This document shows, in pieces, positions 50,200 through 58,521 of a DNA stretch of 64,000 nucleotides (its first letter is position 1; every line of letters starts with the position of its first letter). The position numbers and the translations under genes were made by a program. Below the pieces are notes generated by a model. The model worked only from the letters and a program-made list of their open reading frames with translations. It made no database searches and was not told the DNA's origin. Source of the stretch: Rhodopseudomonas faecalis (GTDB lineage Bacteria > Pseudomonadota > Alphaproteobacteria > Rhizobiales > Xanthobacteraceae); assembly GCF_003217325.1 (NCBI RefSeq), contig NZ_QJTI01000019.1:15717-79716 (forward strand), given 5' to 3'.

Positions 50200-51606
50200 T
50201 CAAAAACTCCAGAACAGCCGGGCCCACACCGCGCCGCTGACAGCGACGGCGCTGGTGAATGGCAGCATCGCCGCCAGTTTTCGCCAGCGCCGCTGGCTGT
50301 AGCGGCCGATGATGCGCCAGCCGAGCCACAGCGACCACAATAGCGCGCCGCCGAGCAGCGCCGCGCGCAGCGGCATCAGCCCGGCGATCGCCAAGCCATT
50401 GTCGTGCAGCAGCCACACCGTCATGCGCGACAGCCCGAGCAACACCCCGCAGGCGGCGACCGGGATCATCGCCTGCACCAGATGATGGAAGCGCCGCGTC
50501 GACCAGTGCCCGATCGAGCGGGCCGCCAGCGCCAGGCACAGCGCGGCAAAGCCGCCGATCGCGGCGGCGATCACCACGATATAGCCAAGCAGCACCGCGC
50601 CATCGAGCAGCGTCATCACATCGCCGCGCTCGGGATGATGGGTGAGCAGCCACCACGGCGCGCCCTGCAGCGGCCACAGCCAGTCGTGGCGCAGCAGGAA
50701 GCCGGCGAGCTGCAACTTGCCCCACAGATAGAGTTCGCTGTCGGGCCAATGGAACGCGGCCGCGGCAATGCCGAGCAGCCCGAACAGGATCAGCACGGTT
50801 TCGACTGGCTTTGGCTCAGCGCCGGCGACCTCGACGATCTCGCGGTTCGGCGAGCGCCGCGCCAGCGTGATCGCGTCGCGATAGGAACTGCAGCGGCCGC
50901 ACATATGGCAGGCGCTGGCGCCCTTCATGGTGCGCATCGGCACCAGCGGTGCGCAGTTTACCACCGGCGTTGCGCCGCGCGGCTTGTTCCAACGATCCCA
51001 GGCGGCGTTATCGACCCGAAAATGCAGCGGCGCCAGCTTGGCCAGCACGCCGAACACGCCATTCACCGGACACAAAAAGCGGCACCACACCCGCTTGTTG
51101 CGGCCCCACAACAGGCCGGTGATGATCGCGCCGGAGGTCGAGGCGCCGAGGATCAGCAGCGCCGAACTCGGATAGTGATAGACGCTGATCATCTGGCCAT
51201 AGATGGTGGTGACCGCGAACACCACGAACGGCCAGCCGCTCCAGCGCATCCACAGCGGGATGCCGCGGCCGCGGCTGCGGCTGCTGACCGCTTCGGTGAT
51301 GGTGCCCTCCGGGCATAGCAGCCCGCACCACGCGCGCCCGACCAGCACCATCGAGAGCAGCACCAGCGGCCACCACAGCCCCCACAGCACGAACTGCGCG
51401 AACAGCACGACATCGTTCCAGATCCGCGCGCCCGGCTCCGGCAACGGCGCCAGCACCGGCACGATCAAGAGTAGCAGATAGAGCCCGACCACGCTCCATT
51501 GCACGGCGGCGATGGCGCGCTGATTGCGCATCAGCCAGTCGCCGATCTCATGTAGCCAGAGATCGACACGCGGCGGCGGCGGCAATGCGGGGGTCGGTTC
51601 TCTCAT
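50200..51606 (-). CDS. Polytopic 4Fe-4S binding protein (NapH/polyferredoxin-like)
   Basis: The 468-residue protein has about ten hydrophobic segments and three cysteine motifs: CGLLCPEG and CRFLCPVNG, each after a helix, and a CHMCGRCSSYRDAI cluster. This is the pattern of NapH/NosR C-terminal/CcoG-type electron carriers, which move electrons across or along the inner membrane to periplasmic enzymes. The ferredoxin cluster has fewer cysteines than a classical double cluster. A GTG 18 codons earlier is possible. No partner reductase is encoded nearby, so the pathway is unknown. Confidence 0.82.
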   Translation of the reverse strand: MREPTPALPPPPRVDLWLHEIGDWLMRNQRAIAAVQWSVVGLYLLLLIVPVLAPLPEPGARIWNDVVLFAQFVLWGLWWPLVLLSMVLVGRAWCGLLCPEGTITEAVSSRSRGRGIPLWMRWSGWPFVVFAVTTIYGQMISVYHYPSSALLILGASTSGAIITGLLWGRNKRVWCRFLCPVNGVFGVLAKLAPLHFRVDNAAWDRWNKPRGATPVVNCAPLVPMRTMKGASACHMCGRCSSYRDAITLARRSPNREIVEVAGAEPKPVETVLILFGLLGIAAAAFHWPDSELYLWGKLQLAGFLLRHDWLWPLQGAPWWLLTHHPERGDVMTLLDGAVLLGYIVVIAAAIGGFAALCLALAARSIGHWSTRRFHHLVQAMIPVAACGVLLGLSRMTVWLLHDNGLAIAGLMPLRAALLGGALLWSLWLGWRIIGRYSQRRWRKLAAMLPFTSAVAVSGAVWARLFWSF

Positions 51607-51799
51607 GCGATGTGCCAGCGGCGCGGCGGGCGGCGCCAAAATCCGCGCGTCCCCTAGCACGGCCGGGGCGCCGATGCATCAGCGGGTTTTCGGCAAGGCG
51701 GCACGGGCAAGCCTGGAACCCAAGCCGGATCAACCACCTAGGATGGCGCGGGCGCCCGCGCCGGGCGCAACCGTGACCGCCGATCGGCGTTAACGGGCC

Positions 51800-51982
51800 A
51801 TGGCGGACAGCACCCAATATTTCCGGGCTCATGCGGTGGCGGCGCTGCGCAAGGCGCGGTCGCTGCCGCTCGGCCGGCAGCGCGCCAAGCAGCGCATGGT
51901 GGCGCGGGTCTGCCACCTATTGGCCAAACAGGGCACGCCGCCGCCGCGCGGCAGCGCGCCGCCCGCCCCGGCGCGGTCTTAA
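51800..51982 (+). CDS. Possible small conserved protein
   Basis: A 60-residue frame, MADSTQYFRAHAVAALRKAR at the start, is basic and helical up to residue 47 and ends in a Pro/Ala tail. Its N-terminus resembles small uncharacterised proteins frequent in Bradyrhizobium relatives, but a ribosome site is not obvious. Kept as a tentative gene. Confidence 0.4.
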   Translation: MADSTQYFRAHAVAALRKARSLPLGRQRAKQRMVARVCHLLAKQGTPPPRGSAPPAPARS

Positions 51983-51986
51983 GCCA

Positions 51987-52967
51987 TCAGCGCCGGACGC
52001 GGATGCGCGCCGGCACCAGTTCCGGCAACAGCCCGGCGTGACGCGCCCATTGCACCAGCAAGGCGCCGACTTCCTGCGGCCGTTCCTCATGAGCGAGATG
52101 GCCGAGCCCCGGCATCCGCACCACCCGCGATCCCGGCACCAGCGCGTTGACGCGCAGCGCATCGTGCGGGGCAATGGTCTTGTCATTGCCACCGGTCACC
52201 AGCAGCAATTGCGTCGACAGCCGCGGCAGTTCGCCGGCCAGCGGCCGCAGTCGCCAGTTGGCCATCATGCGCAGCGCGGCCGCGACATGGCCCGGGCTGC
52301 AGGTCAGGCGCCGATAGAATTCGACGCCGGCCGGCTCCAGCGCTGAGCCGGTGTCGGCGATCATGCGCTCGATGACGCGCTCGCGGCTGGCGAATTGCGC
52401 GAACAACCGCGGCACCAGCGCGCTCGCCGCCAGCATGCCCGCCAGCGGCGTCATGATCCGCCCCGCCAGGCCGCCGATCGGCAGCATGGCGCCGTTCAGA
52501 CCGATCAAACCGCCCGGCACGATGCTGCGATCAAGGCACATGCGCGCCAGCACCGCGGCGCCGGCGGAATGGCCGGCGACCAGCACCGGCCGATGGCCGA
52601 GCGTACGCAGCAGCGCAGCTAAGTCATGGGCCATCGCATCCAGCGACAGCCGCCGCGCGGGCGGCGTCTCGGTAAAACCGTGGCCGGGCAGATCGGGCGC
52701 CACTACAGTGAAATGCGAGGCCAGCAGCGGCGCCAGCCTCCGCCAGGAATGGGTGGCGGCGCCGGTGCCGTGCACCAGCAGCAGCACCGACCCCTGCCCC
52801 ATCTGCTGCACATGCCAGCGCAGGCCCGCGGCCTGCACAAAGCGGCTGCTGTCGCGGTTCGGCCAATCGTGGCCGTCGCGTTCCCAATCCGGCTTGGCAT
52901 GACCGGGGAATGACCTAAGGGTGGTGTGAGGGACCGACGAGAGAGGAAGGTGATCTTGGCTGCGCAT
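51987..52967 (-). CDS. bchO: BchO-like alpha/beta hydrolase (Mg-chelatase associated)
   Basis: The 326-residue protein carries the BchO-type N-terminal segment (DGHDWPNRDSSRFVQAAGLRWHV) and a full alpha/beta hydrolase: oxyanion HGTG, nucleophile elbow GHSAG, acidic residue near GNDKTIAPHD and His in GLGHLAHEE. BchO is encoded with Mg-chelatase in bacteriochlorophyll gene clusters, though its reaction is not settled. Here no other bch gene is adjacent. The ATG has GGAG 7 nt upstream; the frame continues 62 codons upstream without similarity. Two TGT-N12-ACA palindromes lie upstream, as expected for a PpsR-controlled gene. A paralogue elsewhere cannot be excluded. Confidence 0.82.
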   Translation of the reverse strand: MRSQDHLPLSSVPHTTLRSFPGHAKPDWERDGHDWPNRDSSRFVQAAGLRWHVQQMGQGSVLLLVHGTGAATHSWRRLAPLLASHFTVVAPDLPGHGFTETPPARRLSLDAMAHDLAALLRTLGHRPVLVAGHSAGAAVLARMCLDRSIVPGGLIGLNGAMLPIGGLAGRIMTPLAGMLAASALVPRLFAQFASRERVIERMIADTGSALEPAGVEFYRRLTCSPGHVAAALRMMANWRLRPLAGELPRLSTQLLLVTGGNDKTIAPHDALRVNALVPGSRVVRMPGLGHLAHEERPQEVGALLVQWARHAGLLPELVPARIRVRR

Positions 52968-53203
52968 CGTCGTTCTCCTGTCCGTTGGCGGCGATCCGGA
53001 AGGTGGAGAACTGATCGACGAGGTCTGCACACTCGGCATCGCACGGCTTGGCTCGCGCGGCCTGATCGATGCGCGCATCGTCTCGGCGCAACGCGAATCT
53101 GAACCATGAAACGAACGGCGCGCTGCGTTGTTCCTGTTCGCAATGCCTCGCACAAACAGCAGGTCACTCGATTAGTTGGCGCTCAGTTAGTTGACGCTCA
53201 ATC

Positions 53204-53221
53204 TGTCAGCGCGCGCTGACA
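53204..53221. promoter_or_regulatory. Putative PpsR/CrtJ site 1
   Basis: A perfect 18-bp palindrome TGTCAGCGCGCGCTGACA, which fits the PpsR/CrtJ consensus TGT-N12-ACA exactly. It lies 237 bp upstream of the bchO start codon, in the gap shared with a small plus-strand frame. PpsR is the aerobic repressor of photosynthesis genes in purple bacteria. Confidence 0.65.
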
Positions 53222-53269
53222 AAGCGTCCACCCTCAAATCGACCTGCCATGCTGGATTGACAGCAGACC

Positions 53270-53287
53270 TGTCAGGCTCGCGCGACA
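53270..53287. promoter_or_regulatory. Putative PpsR/CrtJ site 2
   Basis: TGT-CAGGCTCGCGCG-ACA, again TGT-N12-ACA, 66 bp from site 1. Paired sites are typical of cooperative PpsR binding. Confidence 0.6.
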
Positions 53288-53381
53288 GCGCAGACCCTTT
53301 GGAACTAACCATGCACTGGTGGTTTCGTTCATCAAAGACGCGATCCGTTGGATCAGCGTTCGCACTATGGAGGAAGCCACG

Positions 53382-53495
53382 ATGAAGATGTCACACTTCG
53401 CACAGTTTCTGCTGATCATCCTTGGCGGCGCGGCACGCGAGCTCGGCAGCGCGATGCGCCGCGGCCTGCGACGGGGTTCGCCGCAAGCGCGATGA
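53382..53495 (+). CDS. Possible 37-residue membrane peptide
   Basis: ATG preceded by a strong GGAGGA at 9-nt spacing opens a frame MKMSHFAQFLLIILGG followed by a basic tail (MRRGLRRGSPQAR). One short hydrophobic helix and a positive tail suggest a single-span peptide. A 24-residue frame at 53311-53385 (MHWWFRSSKTRSVG...) overlaps it by ATGA, as in coupled genes. The position beside the TGT-N12-ACA sites hints at a photosynthesis role, but the length is short and no family is recognised. Confidence 0.35.
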   Translation: MKMSHFAQFLLIILGGAARELGSAMRRGLRRGSPQAR

Positions 53496-53505
53496 CCATT
53501 TTGCC

Positions 53506-53982
53506 TCAGCTATCCAAAAAGCGCGCGATCGCCGGGTCGGCGCGTAGCTGCGACAGCTGCTCGGCATCGGGCAGTTCTGGCCGGTCGCGCGCGGCATTGA
53601 CCAGGCACAGAAAACCGAGCGACTCGCCGGCATTGGCACGGAACTGATGCCAGCTGTGCGGCGGAATGAACACCAGATCGCCGATCCCGACATCGCTGAC
53701 TTGGTCGCCGACCAGACACTGGCCGCGGCCGCGATGGATCATCACCGCATGGACGTGGTCGTGGCGCTCGAGCGTGGAATGACCGCCCGCGCCGACTTCG
53801 AAATAGCGCCATTCGCAGCCGAGCTTTGGATCAGCAAATAACACCTGCCGGGTCACGTCGCGAAACGGTGCTTCGGCATCCTGCTTATAGGCCAGCAGCT
53901 CGACATCCTGCCAACGCCCCGGCCCCGCGGCGGGGCGCAGCGGCGGCAGCTGTGTGCTGGGCTTGCTGGTCGGATCGCTCAT
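53506..53982 (-). CDS. Cupin-domain protein paired with a RuBisCO-like protein
   Basis: The 158-residue single-domain cupin has motif 1 around RHDHVHAVMIHRGRG and motif 2 GDLVFIPPHSWHQF, giving His ligands for a metal. It starts 3 bp after the RuBisCO-like gene ends. In Rhodospirillum rubrum a cupin beside a RuBisCO-like protein releases methanethiol from 1-methylthioxylulose 5-phosphate and yields 1-deoxyxylulose 5-phosphate. The same pairing here makes that reaction the best hypothesis. The ribosome site is GAGG. Confidence 0.8.
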   Translation of the reverse strand: MSDPTSKPSTQLPPLRPAAGPGRWQDVELLAYKQDAEAPFRDVTRQVLFADPKLGCEWRYFEVGAGGHSTLERHDHVHAVMIHRGRGQCLVGDQVSDVGIGDLVFIPPHSWHQFRANAGESLGFLCLVNAARDRPELPDAEQLSQLRADPAIARFLDS

Positions 53983-53985
53983 CGC

Positions 53986-55107
53986 TCAATCCTCGTTGTG
54001 CGCCTGATGCGCCGCGCCATGCTCGGCAACGGCGGCGACAAATTGTGCGGCGGCCGCGCCAAGCCGGTCACGTGCCGATAACAGGCTGCCGCCGATCAGC
54101 AGCATCACGTCTTCGCCGTAGCACGCCAACAGCTCCGGCACCCGATCAACGCTCATGCCGCCCGCCGGCACCGGCAGGCACGGCTGCAGCGGCGGCCACG
54201 GCGCACGCGCCGCGTCCGCCAATTGCCGGCAGGTGGCAGCACTATAGCCGAACCGGCCGCCGCTATGCGGAAACACCGTCGCGTCAGCGCCGAGCAGCCG
54301 GAACAGTTTGCCGAGCAGCAGCGGCGGCGCGATTCTGGCCGCACCGGCCAGCGCCGGATGGGCGATCACCGCCAGCCCTTCGGCTTCGCGCACCAGCGCA
54401 TGAAAACTGGCGAGACCGACGATCATCGGCGCCACCAGCACGGCCGCAGCGCCCGCGGCGCGCGCCAGATCGAGCTGGCGGCGCAGATCATCGAGCGAGC
54501 CGGACAGATTGGGCGCATAAAGCGTGTGGCCGCCGCGCGCGGCATTGGCCTCGGCGACCGCGCGGCTGACCGCGCTGACCCGCGCCGCAAACGGGCTGTA
54601 GGCTTGGTCGGCAATACCGTGATCGTCCTTGATCAGGTCGATGCCGCTGCGCGCCAGCGTGCCCGCCAGATCGGCCAAGGCCGCTGGCGCCAGCCCCTGC
54701 GGTTTTAGCGCCGAGGCGGTCAGCGCCCGGCCGTGCGCGCCGCAGCGCTGCCGCAAGCCGGCGATGCCAAGCCGCGGCCCGCCGAATGCCGCCAGATAAT
54801 CTTGCGGCCATTCGACATCGACCAGCGCGATATCATCCTGAAGCGAGCTGTTGCCGAACAGCATGTTGATCAGCTGGCCCGGCTCGGGCGGCGCGGTCAC
54901 CGCCGCCAGCGCCAGCCGCACCGCAAAGCGCCCGGGCGCAAGCTTGGTGATGTCATCAACCCGCGCAACGATCTCATCGAGGATCGCCGGTTCGGGGACA
55001 GCCTCAAGCGGGCATTCGATGCTCTGCTCCAGCGCCAGCGCTTGCGCACGCGCCGCAATCGCGGCGGCATCGCAACTGAGATGATAAGTGGCGTAGAGAC
55101 GAGACAT
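53986..55107 (-). CDS. RuBisCO-like protein (form IV)
   Basis: The 373-residue protein aligns with the RuBisCO large subunit: SALKPQGLAP at the catalytic-lysine position, GIDLIKDDHGI at the carbamylated-lysine site, where the usual KDDE reads KDDH, and GGMSVDRVPEL in the later barrel. The changes mean it does not fix CO2; form IV proteins act on methylthio-sugars or related enols. With the cupin gene 3 bp downstream it fits the R. rubrum type route from 5-methylthioribulose 1-phosphate to isoprenoid precursors. The upstream genes mtnP and mtnA are not in this window. Exact subgroup not determined. Confidence 0.88.
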   Translation of the reverse strand: MSRLYATYHLSCDAAAIAARAQALALEQSIECPLEAVPEPAILDEIVARVDDITKLAPGRFAVRLALAAVTAPPEPGQLINMLFGNSSLQDDIALVDVEWPQDYLAAFGGPRLGIAGLRQRCGAHGRALTASALKPQGLAPAALADLAGTLARSGIDLIKDDHGIADQAYSPFAARVSAVSRAVAEANAARGGHTLYAPNLSGSLDDLRRQLDLARAAGAAAVLVAPMIVGLASFHALVREAEGLAVIAHPALAGAARIAPPLLLGKLFRLLGADATVFPHSGGRFGYSAATCRQLADAARAPWPPLQPCLPVPAGGMSVDRVPELLACYGEDVMLLIGGSLLSARDRLGAAAAQFVAAVAEHGAAHQAHNED

Positions 55108-55531
55108 TTATGCTGGTTCCGGTTGCAGCGCGCCGCACGCCAAAATGCGCGGCTCTGGCGATCAAGGCCAGCGCCGCCGGCACACGTTGATCCCACTGGC
55201 GGCCTCCCAGCCCTCGCCAGCAGACCGGCATGGTTCTACCGACCATCGCGGTGCCCCGCCGCCCGCTACACCACCTTACGGGACACAATCAACAGGCCAC
55301 CCCACGAGAGAGTTGAGACCAAAACGCCCTGGTACTTTTGCTTTGCGCGCGACATTGAATGGGGAGAGGTTTGCTCTGACTGACAGGCCTAAGGCATACC
55401 GGCAATTGACGCTGCGTGATTCCGACAATCCCCATAGGTACCACACCGATGTCCCCACCCCAGCAAGCTTGCCAGGGGTAACTGGCAGACACTCAGCCCG
55501 CGCCTTGTCAATCATTCTTGGAAGAAGAGAT
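55108..55531. other. Intergenic region upstream of the RuBisCO-like gene
   Basis: About 425 bp, with the RuBisCO-like operon promoter expected on the minus strand. No boxes, repeats or genes could be assigned firmly. Confidence 0.4.
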
Positions 55532-55617
55532 TGGTGGGGGAGGCAGGACTCGAACCTGCGAAGCCATGAGGCGGCTGATTTACAGTCAGCTCCCTTTGCC
55601 ACTCGGGACACTCCCCC
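55532..55617 (-). tRNA. trnY: tRNA-Tyr (GTA)
   Basis: The 86-nt class II tRNA has acceptor GGGGGAG/CTCCCCC, anticodon loop CTGTAAA with GTA, a long variable arm and encoded CCA with discriminator A. Confidence 0.96.
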
Positions 55618-55696
55618 GCTCCAAATCCGCCGGCCTTCCTGGCAGAAGGCATTGGCGATGGAAGCGAGCCCATACTTGGGCGCCCGACCGGGCGGG

Positions 55697-55726
55697 GTTA
55701 TGGGCGAAGCCGACCCCCAAAGTCAA
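55697..55726 (-). promoter_or_regulatory. Putative promoter of trnY
   Basis: Minus-strand TTGACT (55721-55726), 18-bp spacer and CATAAC (55697-55702), start near 55690, about 70 nt before the mature tRNA. Confidence 0.5.
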
Positions 55727-55806
55727 CCGACGATCGGAAAATCTCACCAATAAACGCGGCCGTCCGTCGAATTGCCAAGCCGCGGGCGCCGTGAGACAAG
55801 CCGCGG

Positions 55807-56631
55807 ATGACAGATTCTTCGCGAAAACATCGATTTGGACGCCCTGGCCGCACCAAGGAGCAGGCTGCGGCCGCGCGTCGCCCCGCTTGGCGCGACCGCG
55901 GCGAGCGCGGTGATGGCCCGGTGACCCTCTATGGCTGGCACACGGTCACCGCGGCGCTGGCCAATCCCAAGCGCAAGATTCGCCGCCTGTTGCTCACCGA
56001 GAATGCCGCGCGGCGGCTGACCGAAGAGAACATCCCGACCCGGGTGACGCCGGAGATGGTGCGGCCGAGCGCGATTGATCAGCTGCTCAGCCCCGACGCC
56101 GTGCATCAGGGGCTGTTCGTCGAGGCCGATCCGCTGCCCTCGCCCGACATCGCCACGCTGCCGCAGCAAGGCATCGTGCTGGTGCTCGATCAGGTCACCG
56201 ACCCGCACAATGTCGGCGCCATTATGCGCTCGGCGGCGGCGTTCGCGGTCAAGGCGATCGTGATCACCGCGCGCCACAGCCCGGAAGCCACCGGCGTGCT
56301 GGCGAAATCCGCCTCCGGCGCGCTCGAGCTGGTGCCGGTGGTGACGGTACAGAATCTGGCGCGCGCGCTCACCGCACTCAATGAGCGCGGTTTTCTCACG
56401 GTCGGGCTCGACAGCGCCGGCGACGCCGATCTTGCCACCATCGAGCTGCGTGAGCCGCTGGCGCTGGTGCTCGGCGCCGAGGGCAAGGGCTTGCGGCAAT
56501 TGACGCGGGACACCTGTAGCGCGCTGGCGCGGCTCGATCTGCCCGGCGATATCAAGAGCTTGAACGTCTCCAACGCCGCGGCGCTGGCGCTCTATGTCGG
56601 CTCAAGCCGCCTCGGGCTGATGGGCCGGTAA
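55807..56631 (+). CDS. rlmB: 23S rRNA 2'-O-methyltransferase, TrmH/SpoU family
   Basis: The 274-residue protein has a substrate-binding N-domain (LYGWHTVTAALANP) and a SPOUT knot with the three family motifs: DQVTDPHNVGAIMRSAAAF, LVLGAEGKGL and SLNVSNAAALALYV. Members methylate the 2'-O of G2251 in 23S rRNA. Assignment as RlmB rests on the GHTV-like N-domain and length; a tRNA-directed paralogue is the alternative. The first 40 residues are basic and disordered. It is divergent from tRNA-Tyr. Confidence 0.88.
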   Translation: MTDSSRKHRFGRPGRTKEQAAAARRPAWRDRGERGDGPVTLYGWHTVTAALANPKRKIRRLLLTENAARRLTEENIPTRVTPEMVRPSAIDQLLSPDAVHQGLFVEADPLPSPDIATLPQQGIVLVLDQVTDPHNVGAIMRSAAAFAVKAIVITARHSPEATGVLAKSASGALELVPVVTVQNLARALTALNERGFLTVGLDSAGDADLATIELREPLALVLGAEGKGLRQLTRDTCSALARLDLPGDIKSLNVSNAAALALYVGSSRLGLMGR

Positions 56632-57119
56632 CGCAGCGGCTGCCCAGCCTCGGGCACGCCCTGCCCGCGCCGGCCGCGGGCGTCTCGCCCCCAAAAAATA
56701 ACGCACCATCAAAGATGGCCGGGACGCCCGGCCATAACGCGCTGCTGTGAGCGTCTGATACCATCGGGTCGTATCAATGACCGTCATACCCGCGCTTGTC
56801 GCGGGTATCCACGTCTTAAAATCGCTGCAAGATCAAAGACGTGGATGGCCGGGACGAGCCCGGCCATGACGTGCGGATAGGTTGGTATCAATCGCCGTTG
56901 GTATGACCTCCGCTGCGATCCGCTCCGGCGCGCTCCTTTCGCTTGTGGCCCGAGCTTGACGTCGCCGCGCGGCCCGGCTGAGCCGATGCCTCGACGGCGC
57001 ATCCGCCCCCTCAATCAGCGCGCGCATCGTCTCCCGCATCTCTCTTTGGTTGTATTTTGTAGTTGCATACACGCATAAGTTGCGTCACCTTTTGGGCATA
57101 GCCATGGAGGTGACCCGTT
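56632..57119. other. Repeat-rich intergenic region
   Basis: No gene is supported in these 488 bp. At 56715-56738 lies a truncated copy of repeat C (AGATGGCCGGGACGCCCGGCCATAAC), and at 56782-56871 the full composite copy described separately. Confidence 0.7.
56782..56871. repeat. Composite palindromic repeat family C
   Basis: A 90-bp element with outer ends CGTCAT / ATGACG, inner inverted arms TATCCACGTCTT / AAGACGTGGAT, and GC-rich sub-hairpins CCCGCG-CTTGT-CGCGGG and GGCCGGG-ACGAG-CCCGGCC. Partial copies lie at 34298-34330 and 56715-56738. Confidence 0.85.
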
Positions 57120-58508
57120 ATGAGGAAAGTCTGCATCATCGGAGGGGGCCCCGCGGGCCTCGGTGCCGCCTACGCATTGCGCCGCGCCGGGATCGATTAC
57201 CGGCTGTTCGAGGCTGGGCCGGCGCTGCTGGCGCGGCGCCATGACCGCGCCGACGAGCTCGGCTACGGCATCGGCGGCGCCGGGCTGTTTTCCGACGGCA
57301 AATTCAGCTATTTCCCTTCTGGAACAGGGCTTTACCAGCTTGGCAACGGGCTGCGGCTGCGCCAGTCCTATCGTGCCATCACCGAATTGCTGACCGAAAT
57401 CGGCATCCCGGCGCCGAGCTTTCCGAGCGAACCTGTGGCGCTGTCAGGCTCCGCCACCGGGTTCAGCCACAAATCCTATGGCTCGCAATATGGCTCGCTG
57501 CCGCAGCGCCGCGAATTGGTGCGACGGCTGTGCGGCGAGCAGGACGACCGCATCCGGCCGCTGTGCCCGGTGGTTGCGATCGCAACCACAACCCAGGGTT
57601 ACAAGGTGCGTTACCGCGAACTGCCGACCGGCGAGCTGCGCACCGAGCTGTTCAGCGACCTGGTGCTGGCCACCGGCCGATTCGGCGGCACCGCGCTCGA
57701 GCAACTGGTCAGCCAGCCGCGGCTGGCGCTGCAGGAGCAGCGCTACGAGATCGGCATCCGGATCGAACATCCCAATGGCCGCGGCTTCCTCAGCCAGCTC
57801 AAGGACAATGACGTCAAGCTGATCCTCGATGGCGATGGCCTGCAGATCCGCACCTTCTGCACCTGCCGCGACGGCGAGGTCTGGCACATCCCCTACCCGG
57901 AGGGCTCGGCGCTGTCCGGGCGCTCCGATGGCCCGCGCTCAGGCTTCTCCAATTTCGGGCTGCTGCCGCGCTTTTCCGGCGAGCGCTGCGAACAGGGCCG
58001 CGCGATCTGGCGACACTTCAAGGCGCATCTCGGCGATTCGCGCATGGCGTTCTGGCAGCCGCTGCCGGAATTTCTGGGCGGCGCGCCGGTCGGTGCCGCC
58101 AATGACGCGCCGCCGCAGCGTCCCTGGCAGCCGCGCGATCACTTTGTGCGCGGCCCGATCGATCAGCTGATCCATAGCGAGCTGCGCGCCGCGCTGCGCG
58201 GCGGCCTTCATGCGTTGCTGGCGCAATATCCCGATCTCGATTCGCCGGAAACGATCTGTCTGTTTCCGGCGATCGAGGGCGTCGGACTATTTCCCGCCAC
58301 CGACGCCGATCTGAAAGTCGAGACCGAGAGCATCTGGTGCTGCGGCGACGTCGCCGGCCGGTTCCGCGGCCTGGTGCCGGCGCTGGTCAGCGGCGACTAT
58401 GTCGGCCAGGCCATCGCCGCAAAATACGCCGGCAAAATCCCGGACGGCGCGCTGGTCGATTTCGCGGCGGCGCGGCGCGGCGCCGGCTCCGACCAGCTGC
58501 AACTATAG
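57120..58508 (+). CDS. FAD-dependent oxidoreductase of unknown substrate
   Basis: The 462-residue flavoprotein opens MRKVCIIGGGPAGLGAAYAL, has a second Rossmann segment (LVLATGRFGG) and a C-terminal FAD contact WCCGDVAGRFRGLVPALVSG. It resembles the COG2509-like group of uncharacterised dehydrogenases in having a substrate domain split around the middle. GGAGGTGA lies 7 nt before the ATG, one of the best ribosome sites in the window. The next gene, a thymidylate-kinase-like protein, begins 13 bp on, so the two form an operon. Substrate unknown. Confidence 0.85.
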   Translation: MRKVCIIGGGPAGLGAAYALRRAGIDYRLFEAGPALLARRHDRADELGYGIGGAGLFSDGKFSYFPSGTGLYQLGNGLRLRQSYRAITELLTEIGIPAPSFPSEPVALSGSATGFSHKSYGSQYGSLPQRRELVRRLCGEQDDRIRPLCPVVAIATTTQGYKVRYRELPTGELRTELFSDLVLATGRFGGTALEQLVSQPRLALQEQRYEIGIRIEHPNGRGFLSQLKDNDVKLILDGDGLQIRTFCTCRDGEVWHIPYPEGSALSGRSDGPRSGFSNFGLLPRFSGERCEQGRAIWRHFKAHLGDSRMAFWQPLPEFLGGAPVGAANDAPPQRPWQPRDHFVRGPIDQLIHSELRAALRGGLHALLAQYPDLDSPETICLFPAIEGVGLFPATDADLKVETESIWCCGDVAGRFRGLVPALVSGDYVGQAIAAKYAGKIPDGALVDFAAARRGAGSDQLQL

Positions 58509-58521
58509 CGGCGAGGCCGGC

